A model generated the notes under the pieces. That model had not been told where the DNA came from and did not search any database. It worked only from the letters and a program-made list of their open reading frames with translations. From Pyrinomonadaceae bacterium (GTDB taxonomy: Bacteria > Acidobacteriota > Blastocatellia > Pyrinomonadales > Pyrinomonadaceae): a stretch of 64,000 nt of DNA. The stretch covers positions 62,001 to 126,000 of the forward strand of contig JAVEDP010000038.1 of assembly GCA_030841085.1 (NCBI GenBank). The letters run 5' to 3'. The position numbers and the translations under genes were made by a program. Positions 18,832 to 28,142 of the stretch are shown piece by piece. Position 1 is the stretch's first letter; the number at the start of each line of letters is the position of its first letter.

Positions 18832-18864
18832 AAAAGGCTGGATTCATTTTGAATCCAGCCTTTT
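18832..18864. terminator. Bidirectional Rho-independent terminator
   Basis: A perfect 14-bp stem pairs 18832-18845 with 18851-18864 around the loop ATTTT. The stem ends in AAAA on one side and TTTT on the other, so it can serve both strands. It sits between the convergent DUF4214 gene (ends 18750) and the subtilisin-like gene (ends 18977), as expected for a shared terminator. A further copy of the GCGGGCG/GCGGTCCCAG palindrome arm follows at about 18950-18977. Confidence 0.85.
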
Positions 18865-18976
18865 CGCATTTACTGAAACCGTCTCTAGCAACGCGTTCAC
18901 GCGGGAATGGGTTGAATTCTCACCTTTGACAACGGCGCGTTCAACGATAGCGGGCGAGACGCCCGCGGTCCCAGTA

Positions 18977-21900
18977 TTATCCTGGTCCAAACCGCTGCCG
19001 GTATTCAGCCGAGACGATAAACGCCTTCACCATTTCCGCATTGACGAAGTTGCCGTTGAACTCCAGCAGTTTGGTCAACCAGAAATCATAGCCCGTATGA
19101 TCAGTGTCTTGTCCCGAGTTGGGATCGCGCCGCAGGTAGCCAAAATACTGCATCAGCACGAATGCCTTATTCTTCTCGGCATTATCGAGAAGGTTGTTTT
19201 CAGCTATACGTCTCAACGCGCGACCACGTGCCGCGTTGTCTGCGGTAGTTCCAGCACCGCCGAACTCGTTGATCGCTGCGTTTCGATCCGCGGTTGAAGG
19301 CGTCACGCCGGCATGTGCAAATAGAGCATCGACAAATTGTGACGGCGTCAGCGTTGACGCATAAGCCGACGTGAAGCGTGTGCGGCCCACGAACTCAGCG
19401 GCGAATGCCACTTTATTGTTTTCAAGCAACTGATCGGCGCCCGGCTGTCCAATCACCACGCCGCGGCCGATTTGCTGACTGTCAACCAGAAATTCGTTGA
19501 ACCTGACGATTGGCACGGGCAGCGTGTGAACTCCGTTAAATGTCGACGTGCCGGTCGCGTCGCCATAAGCGACCTTGTACATTCGTTCGACCAGATAACC
19601 CGTCTGCTGGAATTCGATTGAGAGGAAGAACGCCGCTGAAACATTGATACGTTTCAACTCGATGCAAGACTGAGTGCTGCCACAGTCGCTGATCTGATGA
19701 CTCCAGAAGTCGAGGCCACCCTGGTCGGGATCGCGATTGAGAAAATCAATGTAGTGCTGACGCACAAAGAACCGCGCGTCCGAGTTATCCAGCGGATTGC
19801 TTGTTGGCGGCACCGTGTCGTTATCGGCGATCGTCACGGACGCTACGTTGCGGGCGCCGATTGTCATGCCGGCGGGATTGCTTAGCGCTACGCTGAAGCT
19901 TTCTGCTCCCTCTTGATAAACATCGTCAACGATCAGCACCGTAATCGATTTGCTCGTTTCGCCGGGCGCAAACGTAAGCCTGCCTGAAGCGAACAGGTAA
20001 TCGCCCTTTTGCGTGGCCGAGCCGTCGATAGTCACATAATCGACGGAGGCCTGGAGCGAAGTGTTTCCCGCGCGCGTGACGGTGACGGTCGCGCTACCGG
20101 TCGCCTCGGCTGTATTGAACGGCGACTGCGAAAACTCGACGGTGCTGAGCGACAACCGCGGCTGAAACAATACCGTCTGGGCATTCGTCAAACTTATCGG
20201 CGATTGTTCTGAGGTGTGCGAAGGGATAACGTAAGCATCCGGCTCGCCACCGCCAATTCCCACCACCGGGAAAAGATTGGTGTTGCCGCCGCCGTAGCGC
20301 GTGACAATAGTGCCATCGCTCCGCAGTTCGATCTCAAAATTAACGGTGGGCTGGCTGGCCGCCGGCGAACCATCCCCAAAAATCTCACCCTGCCAACGAA
20401 AGATAATGTGCGAGGCGTCAGGTACTACAACGTAGACGTCGTCGCCCGCATGCCCATCGGTCCTGAGATCATCCCAAAGTCCGGCAATCATTTTGAACTG
20501 GGCCAGGCCAACCGCCGAACCGGGTACGTCATCAGCGTCCCCATTTGAGCGCGTGGGCGGCGTCGAGAAGAAGAGGTTGCCGTTGGTGGAAATGTTAACG
20601 CTCGTGAAGTTCTCGCCGAAGAATGGAAAGGAAAACGGCAACGTGTAATTCAATTTCAACTTGTCATCACCCACCAGACCCAGCGCTGTCCCACCACTTG
20701 AAAGCGCGGTCGCGCCGGCAAGCTGGGTCACGTATGGATCGCCCTGGATCGGATTAATCGTGACCGAAAAGGTGGCGGGTGTTCCTTCGTTTCCAACATT
20801 ATCAAACTCGCGCAGCGTCAGCGTTCCACTTGTATGGCGGTAAGGAATCTTCAGGTCGATGGCCTGCGTGGTGCCGGACGCCGTCGGGATTGTGTTCTTC
20901 AATGGAGTGACAGCGCCACTCGTCCCATCTGTAAAGCTGACGGTGTAGAGCGAAGCCTGGCCGGCTGCGCCATTGTCTCCCGAAGCATTCCAGCCAATAT
21001 TAAATGAGCGGCCGTTCTGCGAATTGATATGAAAATTGGTGACTGTTCCCGGCGGCGTGACATCGCCCTCGGTCAAGGCCACAAAGCTATTCCCGACGTT
21101 GAGTCGCCGGCCGGTAAACGTTTTCCCCGTCAGCGCCGGATCGAGGAGATCACCATTGTAAAGGAGAAGACTTCGCAGTTGCTGCACGGTTAGATTTGGG
21201 TTTGCGGCCAGCAACAGGGCAGCGGCACCGGCAACATGCGGCGACGCCATCGACGTGCCGCTGAAACTCGAGTAGGTGTTGCCGGGAGTTGTGCTGAGAA
21301 TTCCCACTCCGGGAGCGCCGAGCGGCACAGTGTTCGCTCCGTAATGTGAGAACCCGGCGAGATTGTCGGCCGAGTCGGTCGCGGCCACACCAATAACATT
21401 GGGCACGTTATAGCTGGACGGAAAATGCGGAACTAATTCATTGTCCCCGTTATCGCTACTTGCATTGTCTATATTTCCCGCCGCCGCCACAAAAAGAATG
21501 CCCGATTGATTCGCGCCCGTAATGGCATCGAGAAAAGATTGATCAAAGCCGCCACCACCATAACTGTTGTTCAGCACGCGAATGTTTGCGCCTTTTGTGT
21601 GGCCTGAGCTTTCCCACAAATCCTTCATCAACTTGGCGTAGTTGACCGCCCGAATAGCATTGGCAGTATTGCCGGTCGATCCATTAATGAATCGTAACGA
21701 CATCAGGCGCACGTTCCAGTTCACGCCCACCACACCAATACTATTGTTGCCAACAGCCCCGATGGTTCCGGCCACGTGTGTAGCGTGACTTTCGGCGGGA
21801 ATTGTTCCCGAGTTGCCCGCGAAATTGTAGCCATTCACATCGTCGATGAATCCGTTGCCATCGTCGTCGACTCCGTTTCCGGCAATCTCGCCCGGGTTGA

Positions 21901-22480
21901 CCCAGATGTTGCTTGCCAGATCTTCATGAGTCTTATCGATGCCTTCGTCAATCACGCCAACTACGATCGAAGAATTCCCTTGAGTTGTGTTCCACGCGGC
22001 AGGTGCTCCGATTTTGTTCAGACCATAAAGCTCGTTGCTCACAAATCTTGGGTCGTCTGGCGTCAGATCTGGATGGAGCAGATAATTCGGTTCAGCATAA
22101 AGGACGTCGGGCTGTTTATTAAGCGCTTCAATCGCATCCAGTGTTTGTTCCGGCGCCATGTGTGCCAGGCGCAAACCAGGCACGATGTCTGCACCTTCAA
22201 AGCGCTCAATCCGGATTAGCACTTGGTGGGCATTCACAGCCAACGTCGTCTGGGTCGCTACTCTTTTTGCAGCGCCTTCGCTTCTGTATCGGACCAGCGC
22301 CTCGCCGGGAACAAAGGCAGGCTTGCTTCGCTTTTGCGAGCCATCCGGCATTCCCGCCTGTTGCGTGGCTTTTGATGAACGTGGCCCGCTTGCGAGGATA
22401 ATGGCCAGCGCCAGGACAAAGAGGACTGAAAAGAATACACGTGCGCGAGCTGAGATTTTGCGAGAGGGACGAGCAAACAT
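18977..22480 (-). CDS. Secreted subtilisin-like (S8) protease with Calx-beta and DUF4214 domains
   Basis: A 1167-residue protein with AGGAG before ATG at 22480. Residues 1-31 are a signal or membrane anchor. Residues about 55-135 are a fervidolysin-type propeptide (FVPGEALVRYR). The S8 catalytic domain has the triad Asp178 (GVIDEG), His235 (SHATHVAG) and Ser410 (SGTSMASPHVAG), with a calcium-binding-like insert GNGVDDDGNG near 202. An Fn3/Ig-like region and a beta-sandwich follow, then a Calx-beta domain around 800-905 (TVTRAGNTSLQASVDY). The last 250 residues are a DUF4214 module nearly matching the convergent gene. It is likely extracellular and surface-retained. All catalytic residues are present. 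Confidence 0.9.
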   Translation of the reverse strand: MFARPSRKISARARVFFSVLFVLALAIILASGPRSSKATQQAGMPDGSQKRSKPAFVPGEALVRYRSEGAAKRVATQTTLAVNAHQVLIRIERFEGADIVPGLRLAHMAPEQTLDAIEALNKQPDVLYAEPNYLLHPDLTPDDPRFVSNELYGLNKIGAPAAWNTTQGNSSIVVGVIDEGIDKTHEDLASNIWVNPGEIAGNGVDDDGNGFIDDVNGYNFAGNSGTIPAESHATHVAGTIGAVGNNSIGVVGVNWNVRLMSLRFINGSTGNTANAIRAVNYAKLMKDLWESSGHTKGANIRVLNNSYGGGGFDQSFLDAITGANQSGILFVAAAGNIDNASSDNGDNELVPHFPSSYNVPNVIGVAATDSADNLAGFSHYGANTVPLGAPGVGILSTTPGNTYSSFSGTSMASPHVAGAAALLLAANPNLTVQQLRSLLLYNGDLLDPALTGKTFTGRRLNVGNSFVALTEGDVTPPGTVTNFHINSQNGRSFNIGWNASGDNGAAGQASLYTVSFTDGTSGAVTPLKNTIPTASGTTQAIDLKIPYRHTSGTLTLREFDNVGNEGTPATFSVTINPIQGDPYVTQLAGATALSSGGTALGLVGDDKLKLNYTLPFSFPFFGENFTSVNISTNGNLFFSTPPTRSNGDADDVPGSAVGLAQFKMIAGLWDDLRTDGHAGDDVYVVVPDASHIIFRWQGEIFGDGSPAASQPTVNFEIELRSDGTIVTRYGGGNTNLFPVVGIGGGEPDAYVIPSHTSEQSPISLTNAQTVLFQPRLSLSTVEFSQSPFNTAEATGSATVTVTRAGNTSLQASVDYVTIDGSATQKGDYLFASGRLTFAPGETSKSITVLIVDDVYQEGAESFSVALSNPAGMTIGARNVASVTIADNDTVPPTSNPLDNSDARFFVRQHYIDFLNRDPDQGGLDFWSHQISDCGSTQSCIELKRINVSAAFFLSIEFQQTGYLVERMYKVAYGDATGTSTFNGVHTLPVPIVRFNEFLVDSQQIGRGVVIGQPGADQLLENNKVAFAAEFVGRTRFTSAYASTLTPSQFVDALFAHAGVTPSTADRNAAINEFGGAGTTADNAARGRALRRIAENNLLDNAEKNKAFVLMQYFGYLRRDPNSGQDTDHTGYDFWLTKLLEFNGNFVNAEMVKAFIVSAEYRQRFGPG

Positions 22481-22740
22481 CAGGGGAATCTCCTAAAACT
22501 TATAAATTGCAATATGAAGTCGATTATGTCGGTCGGAGTCCAGAGCGTGGAACGAGTGACGATCGTCGCTACTCGAGAGCAGCAGTTCTAATTACGTCGT
22601 TCTAAATATACCGCAGTTCGATTCGGGTTTACAGGCCAGAGAGCTTCCGATAACGGACTTTTGAAACTTTTCTCTCGTACTCCGCCGAACTGTAGTACGA
22701 GAGGCGCTTCTGGCAATCAAGCCACTATTAGTTGGGTTAA
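22481..22740. other. 260-bp intergenic stretch with one hairpin
   Basis: A 10-bp stem pairs 22672-22681 (CTCTCGTACT) with 22694-22703, with a 12-nt loop. It lacks a T-tract on either side, so it is not a classic terminator. The rest should hold the promoter of the protease gene at 22480, but no convincing -35/-10 pair was found. Confidence 0.4.
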
Positions 22741-25308
22741 TCAGTGAAAACGTTGCCCGATTTGTTCCGTCCCAAATGTGCCAATACCGTTTAGACGGAA
22801 ACTGAAGACGACCCGGTTTTCCTGCCGCACGCCAACGTTGAAAGTGTAGTTCTGCGCAGTTACCGCGCAACAGTCCCAACTGTAGCCAACGGTGACCGTC
22901 GAACTTACCAGCGAGCGATGCTGTCCCGGATGCACCTGAAAATCGAAGAAGAATGACGCCCCGCCGAACAGCCCGCGTTCACGGTCGCCGAGGAAGAATG
23001 AAGGGCTCCATTGCGACCCGCGTAAGGTGCCCGGCTCTTTGCCGCGCGCGTCTGCAAACTGTGCCAGGCTCGGCACCAGTTCAACGGCTCGCGTGTAGTA
23101 AAAACTTTGAAAGATCTGCACCAGCGAGCGGCTGATGCCGAACGAAGCTGAAAGGGCGCGCAGTCCGCCGCCACGCGTATCCAAATCGGTACGAAGATCG
23201 GCAAATAAATCTGCGCTCGGGCGATAACGGGCCTCAACGTTCAATGGCGAAAACCGCCGCGGCGCGCCGCCATAACTGAATCCGGAAAATGTGTTGATAG
23301 GATAAAACTGGTTGCGCTGCCCAGGCACAAGGGCGCCGCCAAAGTATCGGTCGAAAAAATATTTTCCACGCACGGTAATCGTCAGCGCTTCGTAAGGCTG
23401 GCTGGCGAGCGACTCTGATTTCCCTGTTCCGGTTGGCGGTGTGGTTTTTTTTCCCTTGCCGCTAACGTTCTCGGTCGAGCGTTGAGTAAAGAAGCGGTTC
23501 GAGATTCCAAACTCAATTTCGTTCGTGTCCGCCACCGCGTCGACGTAATCAAAGCGGATGACGCGATCAAAGTCATTCACGCCGGAAATTTTTCTATAAA
23601 CGAAGTACGGCTCGATCACGTGCCGGAACCAGAATGCGCCACCGTGATGAAAGTCCTTCGCAAGCGCCGGCGGTCTGACATCCAATTCAAGCTCGCCGTA
23701 ACTTCGCGTAATGTTTTGGCTAAGTATCGCCCGATTGGTCGGGTCAATTGAATTGGAATAAAAAGTCGCGCGCGCTCCTGCCGTCGCCGTCACCGACACG
23801 CCAAAAAAGTAGAGCGGGATTTGCACGCGCGGATGAAAATCGAGCCGTTGCACAATAGACGGTGAAATTACGGGATCGCCGCGCACGTCACGCCTGAAGG
23901 CAATCAAGTCATCGACCGTTTCCTTGCGGCTTACGCCTTCGGCGCCTGCTTCATAGGAAAAGTAAATAGGCAGTTTTTTTATGAAGTTGAGCGGCGACGC
24001 GCGCTTTTCAATCGTGACGCTGGGCAACTCGCGTATGCGGATGCGCGCGTTCGACAAGTTGGTCACCTGTGAGCGAGCCAGAAAGTTGAAACTGTAGGCG
24101 TCGTAGTCTTTGTTAACGAAAATCTGCGAGCGCTCTTCAGGCGAGATGGCCTGCTGAATGCTGTCGGAAAATACCTGCCGAAATGCGAGATTGGAGGTTA
24201 CGTTCACATCGGCCGCGGCAATAAATCCATTGGGAAAATAATGGACTCCCTCGACGTAGAAACTCGAACCGCCCTGATCGGGATGATTGGCATCGGCTTT
24301 GGGTCCCAGCGCGCGGTCCTTCACAAAATAAAATCCGGCGTTGAAGTATGAACGCGAATTCGCGCGCGTGCGCAGGTCGGCTCCGATTCCGTAGCCTCGC
24401 TTTGTGTAAACGTCGCTACGCAAAGTGACATCGGCGGATCTGCCCAAAGTTTGGTAGTAAGCAGTGGAAAGGCGAAAGCCTTTTGGACCGGAGCCACTGA
24501 ACGTCGGCGTCAGGAATCCCGAAGCTCGATCGCGCGCCTTGAGTGATACAGAAGCGTAAGGCAGATAGAAAATCGGAATCTTTTTTACGCGCAGATTCGG
24601 TGAATACAAGCGCACGCGATCCCCAGTCTTGATCTTTACTTTCGCGGCGTGAAAGCTCCACTTGGGAACGTCTTCATCGCAGGCAGTCACCTGCACATTC
24701 GTTGCGATGATCGTATCGAGGCTTACTCGATCGACGCGGTCGGCCGTGAAATAAACGCGCGTGCCATCTTGCGTTTGATTGGTATAGCCGGTGGAATCGA
24801 TAAAAGATCCGGTCTTGCTTTTGTAATTCCATTCCGCGCGCGAGCCGGTGATGCGTTGCTGTTCGCCTTGATCGAAAACGACGTTGCCTTCCGCAACCAC
24901 TTTATTGGTCGCTTCATAAACGGTTACTTTGTCGGCCTGAAGCCGGAAGGTCCCGATGCGCGCGTCCACGTTACCTTCGTAAACAAAGACGCGTGCTTCC
25001 TTAGGTCCGGAAACGGTCTGCGTGCCTGCATCAACTCTCAAGAGATCGGTCGGCTCGCCAATCCCACCTTGTGCTGCAGTTCGTCGCGGCTTGACTGGTT
25101 GATCCTGGGTTATCGGATTGACGTTCGGCGTGTCCGTCATCGGGTTGGTTACCTTCCGATCGACGGGATTGGTTTGCTGGGCTAACGACGTGTATGAGGC
25201 GACGCTCAGGAACGCGATTAAGACCCAAAAGCGAACGAGGGTAGACACAATACTTGAGCGAGAAGGCAAGGGCAAAAAAAGTAACTCCGCAGAATAATCG
25301 GCGAGCAC
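22741..25308 (-). CDS. lptD: LPS-assembly protein LptD (OstA)
   Basis: An 855-residue outer-membrane protein that, with LptE, inserts lipopolysaccharide into the outer leaflet. After a signal peptide (STLVRFWVLIAFLSVASYTSLAQ), residues about 85-250 are the OstA/LptD N-terminal beta-jellyroll (ARVFVYEGNVDARIG, NKVVAEGNVVFDQGEQ, ITGSRAEWNY). The beta-barrel follows and ends with the family hallmark GYSWDCCAVTAQNYTFNVG, then FSFRLNGIGTFG. The start is GTG at 25308; GTG at 25248 would place the signal peptide right at the N-terminus. It lies divergent from lpxB across a palindrome-filled 230-bp gap. The assignment shows that the organism makes an LPS-type outer membrane. Confidence 0.88.
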   Translation of the reverse strand: MLADYSAELLFLPLPSRSSIVSTLVRFWVLIAFLSVASYTSLAQQTNPVDRKVTNPMTDTPNVNPITQDQPVKPRRTAAQGGIGEPTDLLRVDAGTQTVSGPKEARVFVYEGNVDARIGTFRLQADKVTVYEATNKVVAEGNVVFDQGEQQRITGSRAEWNYKSKTGSFIDSTGYTNQTQDGTRVYFTADRVDRVSLDTIIATNVQVTACDEDVPKWSFHAAKVKIKTGDRVRLYSPNLRVKKIPIFYLPYASVSLKARDRASGFLTPTFSGSGPKGFRLSTAYYQTLGRSADVTLRSDVYTKRGYGIGADLRTRANSRSYFNAGFYFVKDRALGPKADANHPDQGGSSFYVEGVHYFPNGFIAAADVNVTSNLAFRQVFSDSIQQAISPEERSQIFVNKDYDAYSFNFLARSQVTNLSNARIRIRELPSVTIEKRASPLNFIKKLPIYFSYEAGAEGVSRKETVDDLIAFRRDVRGDPVISPSIVQRLDFHPRVQIPLYFFGVSVTATAGARATFYSNSIDPTNRAILSQNITRSYGELELDVRPPALAKDFHHGGAFWFRHVIEPYFVYRKISGVNDFDRVIRFDYVDAVADTNEIEFGISNRFFTQRSTENVSGKGKKTTPPTGTGKSESLASQPYEALTITVRGKYFFDRYFGGALVPGQRNQFYPINTFSGFSYGGAPRRFSPLNVEARYRPSADLFADLRTDLDTRGGGLRALSASFGISRSLVQIFQSFYYTRAVELVPSLAQFADARGKEPGTLRGSQWSPSFFLGDRERGLFGGASFFFDFQVHPGQHRSLVSSTVTVGYSWDCCAVTAQNYTFNVGVRQENRVVFSFRLNGIGTFGTEQIGQRFH

Positions 25309-25382
25309 ACAGTCAGGAGAAAGCGCGCCAAGTTTTTATTAAAACGAGAGCGATGCTAACACGAATCAGTGGGCAATGAGCA

Positions 25383-25538
25383 GCGGCTCTGCCGCCTTCC
25401 GTGCGGTAAGACTCAGCCTTACCGATCCAGCTTCCATTAACGTGAGGCTGCGCCTCATTAGCTTCGAGGCGTAGCCTCAAAGCTTGATGAAGCTTTCGGA
25501 AAGGCAGAGCCTTTCCGCACGGAAGGCGGCAAAGCCGC
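25383..25538. repeat. Intergenic palindrome next to lpxB start
   Basis: The arms GCGGCTCTGCCGCCTTCCGT (from 25383) and its near-complement ending at 25538 enclose smaller palindromes (for example TGAGGCTGCGCCTCA around 25443). The outer arm reaches the first in-frame ATG of lpxB, so ATG at 25554 may be the true start. A related hairpin, CGGAAGGT/ACCTTCCG, is at 26775-26795. Confidence 0.75.
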
Positions 25539-26729
25539 ATGGCCACTGCTATCATGCCTCGCGTGTCAGAACGCTTTAATTTAATGATCGTCGCGGGCGA
25601 AGCGTCCGGCGATGCGCATGCGGCGGCACTCGTCAATGCGTTGCGAAATGGCGACCACGATAGTGAACTGGAATTTTTCGGCGCTACCGGCCCGCTGCTG
25701 CGCGCGGCCGGCGTTGAGTCGGTGGTCAACACAGACGACCTTTCCATTCTGGGCCTCGTCGAAATCGGCTCGGCGTTGCCGAAGTTCTGGCGCGCCTTCA
25801 AACTTCTAAAACGAGCGGCAATTGAACGAAAACCCGATGCGGTAATCCTGGTTGACTGGCCGGACTTTAACTTAAAACTCGCGCGCGCGCTGCATCGCCG
25901 CGGCTTGAAGATCATTTACTACATCAGTCCACAGCTTTGGGCCTGGCGCGGTTATCGCGCGCGCAACATTGAACGCAATGTCGATTTATTGTTGTCGATT
26001 CTTCCGTTTGAAAAAGATTGGTACGCGGACCGCGGCATCGATCAGGTTGAGTACGTGGGCCATCCTTTAGCCGGTGAAGTTCGCGCGCGCTACGACCGCG
26101 CGGATTTCTGCCGGCAAATAAAACTCGATCCCAAACTGCCGATCATTTCCCTTTTGCCTGGCAGCCGGCGTAAAGAAGTTGAACGCATTTTGCCGCCTAT
26201 GCTCGAAGCTGCGGCACTGATTTCTGCCAGGCGACCTGAGATTCAGTTCGTCGTCGTAGTCGCGCCGGGCCGGACATCAGATGAGATAAGAGACATTGTG
26301 CGCGCGCAACGGGCAATGCCTGAACCGCTGCCGTCATGCCTTCACATCGTGTCCGGGAAATCACGCGAAGCACTCGCCGCCTCTGACGCCGCTGCGATTG
26401 CGAGCGGCACCGCAACGTTGGAGGCTGCACTGCTCGGCACCCCGATGGTAGTCGTCTATAAAGAATCGTTGATTAACTGGCACACGCTGGGTCGTTTGAT
26501 AACCGTAGACCATTACGGACTGGTAAACCTGGTTGCCGGCGAACGCGTGGCAACTGAATTGATGCAGGATAATTTGAACGGCGAACGACTCGCCAACGAG
26601 TTGTTGCTGCTACTTGATAAGGAAACAAACGAGGATGCGCGAATGCGTCTGCGCGAAGTGGCCCATCAACTGGGCGAAGGCGGCGCTTCAGAAAGAGCTG
26701 CTGAATTAATTCTCGCCGCGTTGAGATAG
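25539..26729 (+). CDS. lpxB: Lipid-A-disaccharide synthase LpxB
   Basis: About 391-396 residues, the usual LpxB length. LpxB joins UDP-diacylglucosamine and lipid X into the lipid A disaccharide at the inner membrane. Signature segments are LMIVAGEASGDAHAAALV at the start, FSFGATGPLLRAAG-like sequence near 45, LVDWPDFNLKLAR near 105, IYYISPQLWAWR near 127, PFEKDWYADRG near 162, LLPGSRRKEVERILP near 205, and ASGTATLEAALLGTPMVVVYK near 285. ATG at 25539 abuts a palindrome arm; ATG at 25554 is a good alternative. lpxB and lpxD face each other, which is unusual compared with the common lpxD-fabZ-lpxA-lpxB operon. Confidence 0.93.
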   Translation: MATAIMPRVSERFNLMIVAGEASGDAHAAALVNALRNGDHDSELEFFGATGPLLRAAGVESVVNTDDLSILGLVEIGSALPKFWRAFKLLKRAAIERKPDAVILVDWPDFNLKLARALHRRGLKIIYYISPQLWAWRGYRARNIERNVDLLLSILPFEKDWYADRGIDQVEYVGHPLAGEVRARYDRADFCRQIKLDPKLPIISLLPGSRRKEVERILPPMLEAAALISARRPEIQFVVVVAPGRTSDEIRDIVRAQRAMPEPLPSCLHIVSGKSREALAASDAAAIASGTATLEAALLGTPMVVVYKESLINWHTLGRLITVDHYGLVNLVAGERVATELMQDNLNGERLANELLLLLDKETNEDARMRLREVAHQLGEGGASERAAELILAALR

Positions 26730-26958
26730 TAACGATGTCAAACTGATCGCCGTCGCGCCTATGCCGTCTGATGTGCGGAAGGTCTGTGACCTTCCGAAAG
26801 GCTGTAATTATTATTTGGGCTAGGCGCAGTTTGGGGCGCAGCCCCTTAAGTTATGTAGGACATTGTTCGGTGGGGCAGAGCCGCCACCGCCCATCGAACG
26901 GCATAGCCGTGGTAAACAACAATTGCTGATCGTGTGAAGGCAAGAAGGCGGGCGCAAC
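26730..26958. repeat. Palindrome-rich gap between lpxB and lpxD
   Basis: A hairpin at about 26775-26795 (CGGAAGGT/ACCTTCCG) is followed by GGGGCGCAGCCCC near 26835 and GGCAGAGCCGCCACCGCC near 26872. Several short dyads thus fill the convergent gap. No gene is seen. Confidence 0.6.
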
Positions 26959-28014
26959 CTAATCCTTTTTCCTCAGTTCCTCTAACTGCTTCTTCAAATC
27001 TTTGATTTCTTTACGCATCTCCGGCAGGTGGCCCAGGTGAGCATTGAGCCGTTTGTATTCGTCGAGCGGTTGAATTGGAATGCCCCACCACACGCCCGGC
27101 CGCACAATCTTGCCAGGCAGAATTCCTGCCTTTGAACCAATCACAGCGCCGCTCAGCACGCGTATGTGATCGCCAAAACCCACCTGCCCGCCAATCACGC
27201 AATCGTCTTCGATGGTCACGCTGCCGCTGATTCCCGTTTGCGCGGCAATCACCACGCGCTCGCCAATGTCGCAGTTGTGGCCCACATGGACCATGTTGTC
27301 GAGCTTCGTTCCGCGGCCGATTCGAGTTTGGCCCAGCGCCGCACGATCGACGCAGGTGTACGCGCCGAGCTCGACGTCGTCTTCTATGACAACGGTTCCC
27401 ACTTGCGGAAACTTATGATAACTAACGTCGCCGCGCACGTAACCAAAACCATCCGCGCCAACACAAACACCTGCATGCAGAATGACGCCATCGCCAATTG
27501 TCACGTTGTCGTAAAGCACGACTCCGGGATGCAACACGCAATCACGTCCAATAGAAACGTGATCGCCGATGGTCACGCCTGCTTCGATACGCGTGCCGGC
27601 GCCAATGCGCGAGCGATCGCCAATCGACACATGCGGTCCGATGAAGACGGTCAGATCGAGGTCAGCGGTTTTCGCAATCGCAGCGGATTCGTGAATAAAC
27701 GGTTGCCGACGCTTTTGGGGGTGAAGGATTTCTGCAATTAAGGCAAAAGCAAGTTTAGGTTTTGCAACTTCGATGAACGCCGGAGCGGCGCCATTCATCA
27801 AGCTGACAAATTCTTTGGGCGCAATCAGGCATGACGCTCGACTCGCCTTCGCTGCTTCGAAAAACTTCTCGTCCTCAACATAGGCAATCTCATTCTCGCC
27901 GGCTGAACCAAGTTCGGCGACAGCGTTAATTAAGACACTCTCGTTCCCAACGACACGGCCGCTGACGTGGGCCGCGAGTTCGCCAACAGACTGGGGTTTT
28001 AAGGGTGCGGTCAT
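26959..28014 (-). CDS. lpxD: UDP-3-O-acylglucosamine N-acyltransferase LpxD
   Basis: About 351 residues from ATG at 28014 (MTAPLKPQSVGELAAHVSG); the 27 residues upstream in the longer frame are not LpxD-like. LpxD adds the N-linked acyl chain from acyl-ACP in lipid A synthesis. The N-terminal uridine-binding domain has AYVEDEKFFEAAKASRASCLI. The left-handed beta-helix of hexapeptide repeats follows from about residue 100 (GAGTRIEAGVTIGDHVSIGRD), with the catalytic-His motif MVHVGHNCDIG and the ending QPLDEYKRLNAHL of the family. A short coiled coil closes the protein (EMRKEIKDLKKQLEEL), as in other LpxD proteins. Confidence 0.93.
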   Translation of the reverse strand: MTAPLKPQSVGELAAHVSGRVVGNESVLINAVAELGSAGENEIAYVEDEKFFEAAKASRASCLIAPKEFVSLMNGAAPAFIEVAKPKLAFALIAEILHPQKRRQPFIHESAAIAKTADLDLTVFIGPHVSIGDRSRIGAGTRIEAGVTIGDHVSIGRDCVLHPGVVLYDNVTIGDGVILHAGVCVGADGFGYVRGDVSYHKFPQVGTVVIEDDVELGAYTCVDRAALGQTRIGRGTKLDNMVHVGHNCDIGERVVIAAQTGISGSVTIEDDCVIGGQVGFGDHIRVLSGAVIGSKAGILPGKIVRPGVWWGIPIQPLDEYKRLNAHLGHLPEMRKEIKDLKKQLEELRKKD

Positions 28015-28142
28015 AATTTGAATTGCGGTTGCAGTAAAATTGCGCCACGATGTTAAGAGCGGAAGCGTCAGGATGAAACCTCTCGGCCTCAGCACCTCGA
28101 CGCGAACTCTTTTTCATCGAGAGCAAGTCGCCTGGCTTTAGC

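Noticed and set aside
22672-22703. Hairpin as terminator of the protease or lptD region
   Set aside because: The stem is good but there is no T-tract on either strand, and it lies upstream of both gene ends that could use it.
25313-25915. 200-codon minus-strand frame over the start of lpxB
   Set aside because: It runs through the palindrome and antisense to conserved LpxB motifs; Arg/Ser-rich composition indicates a shadow.
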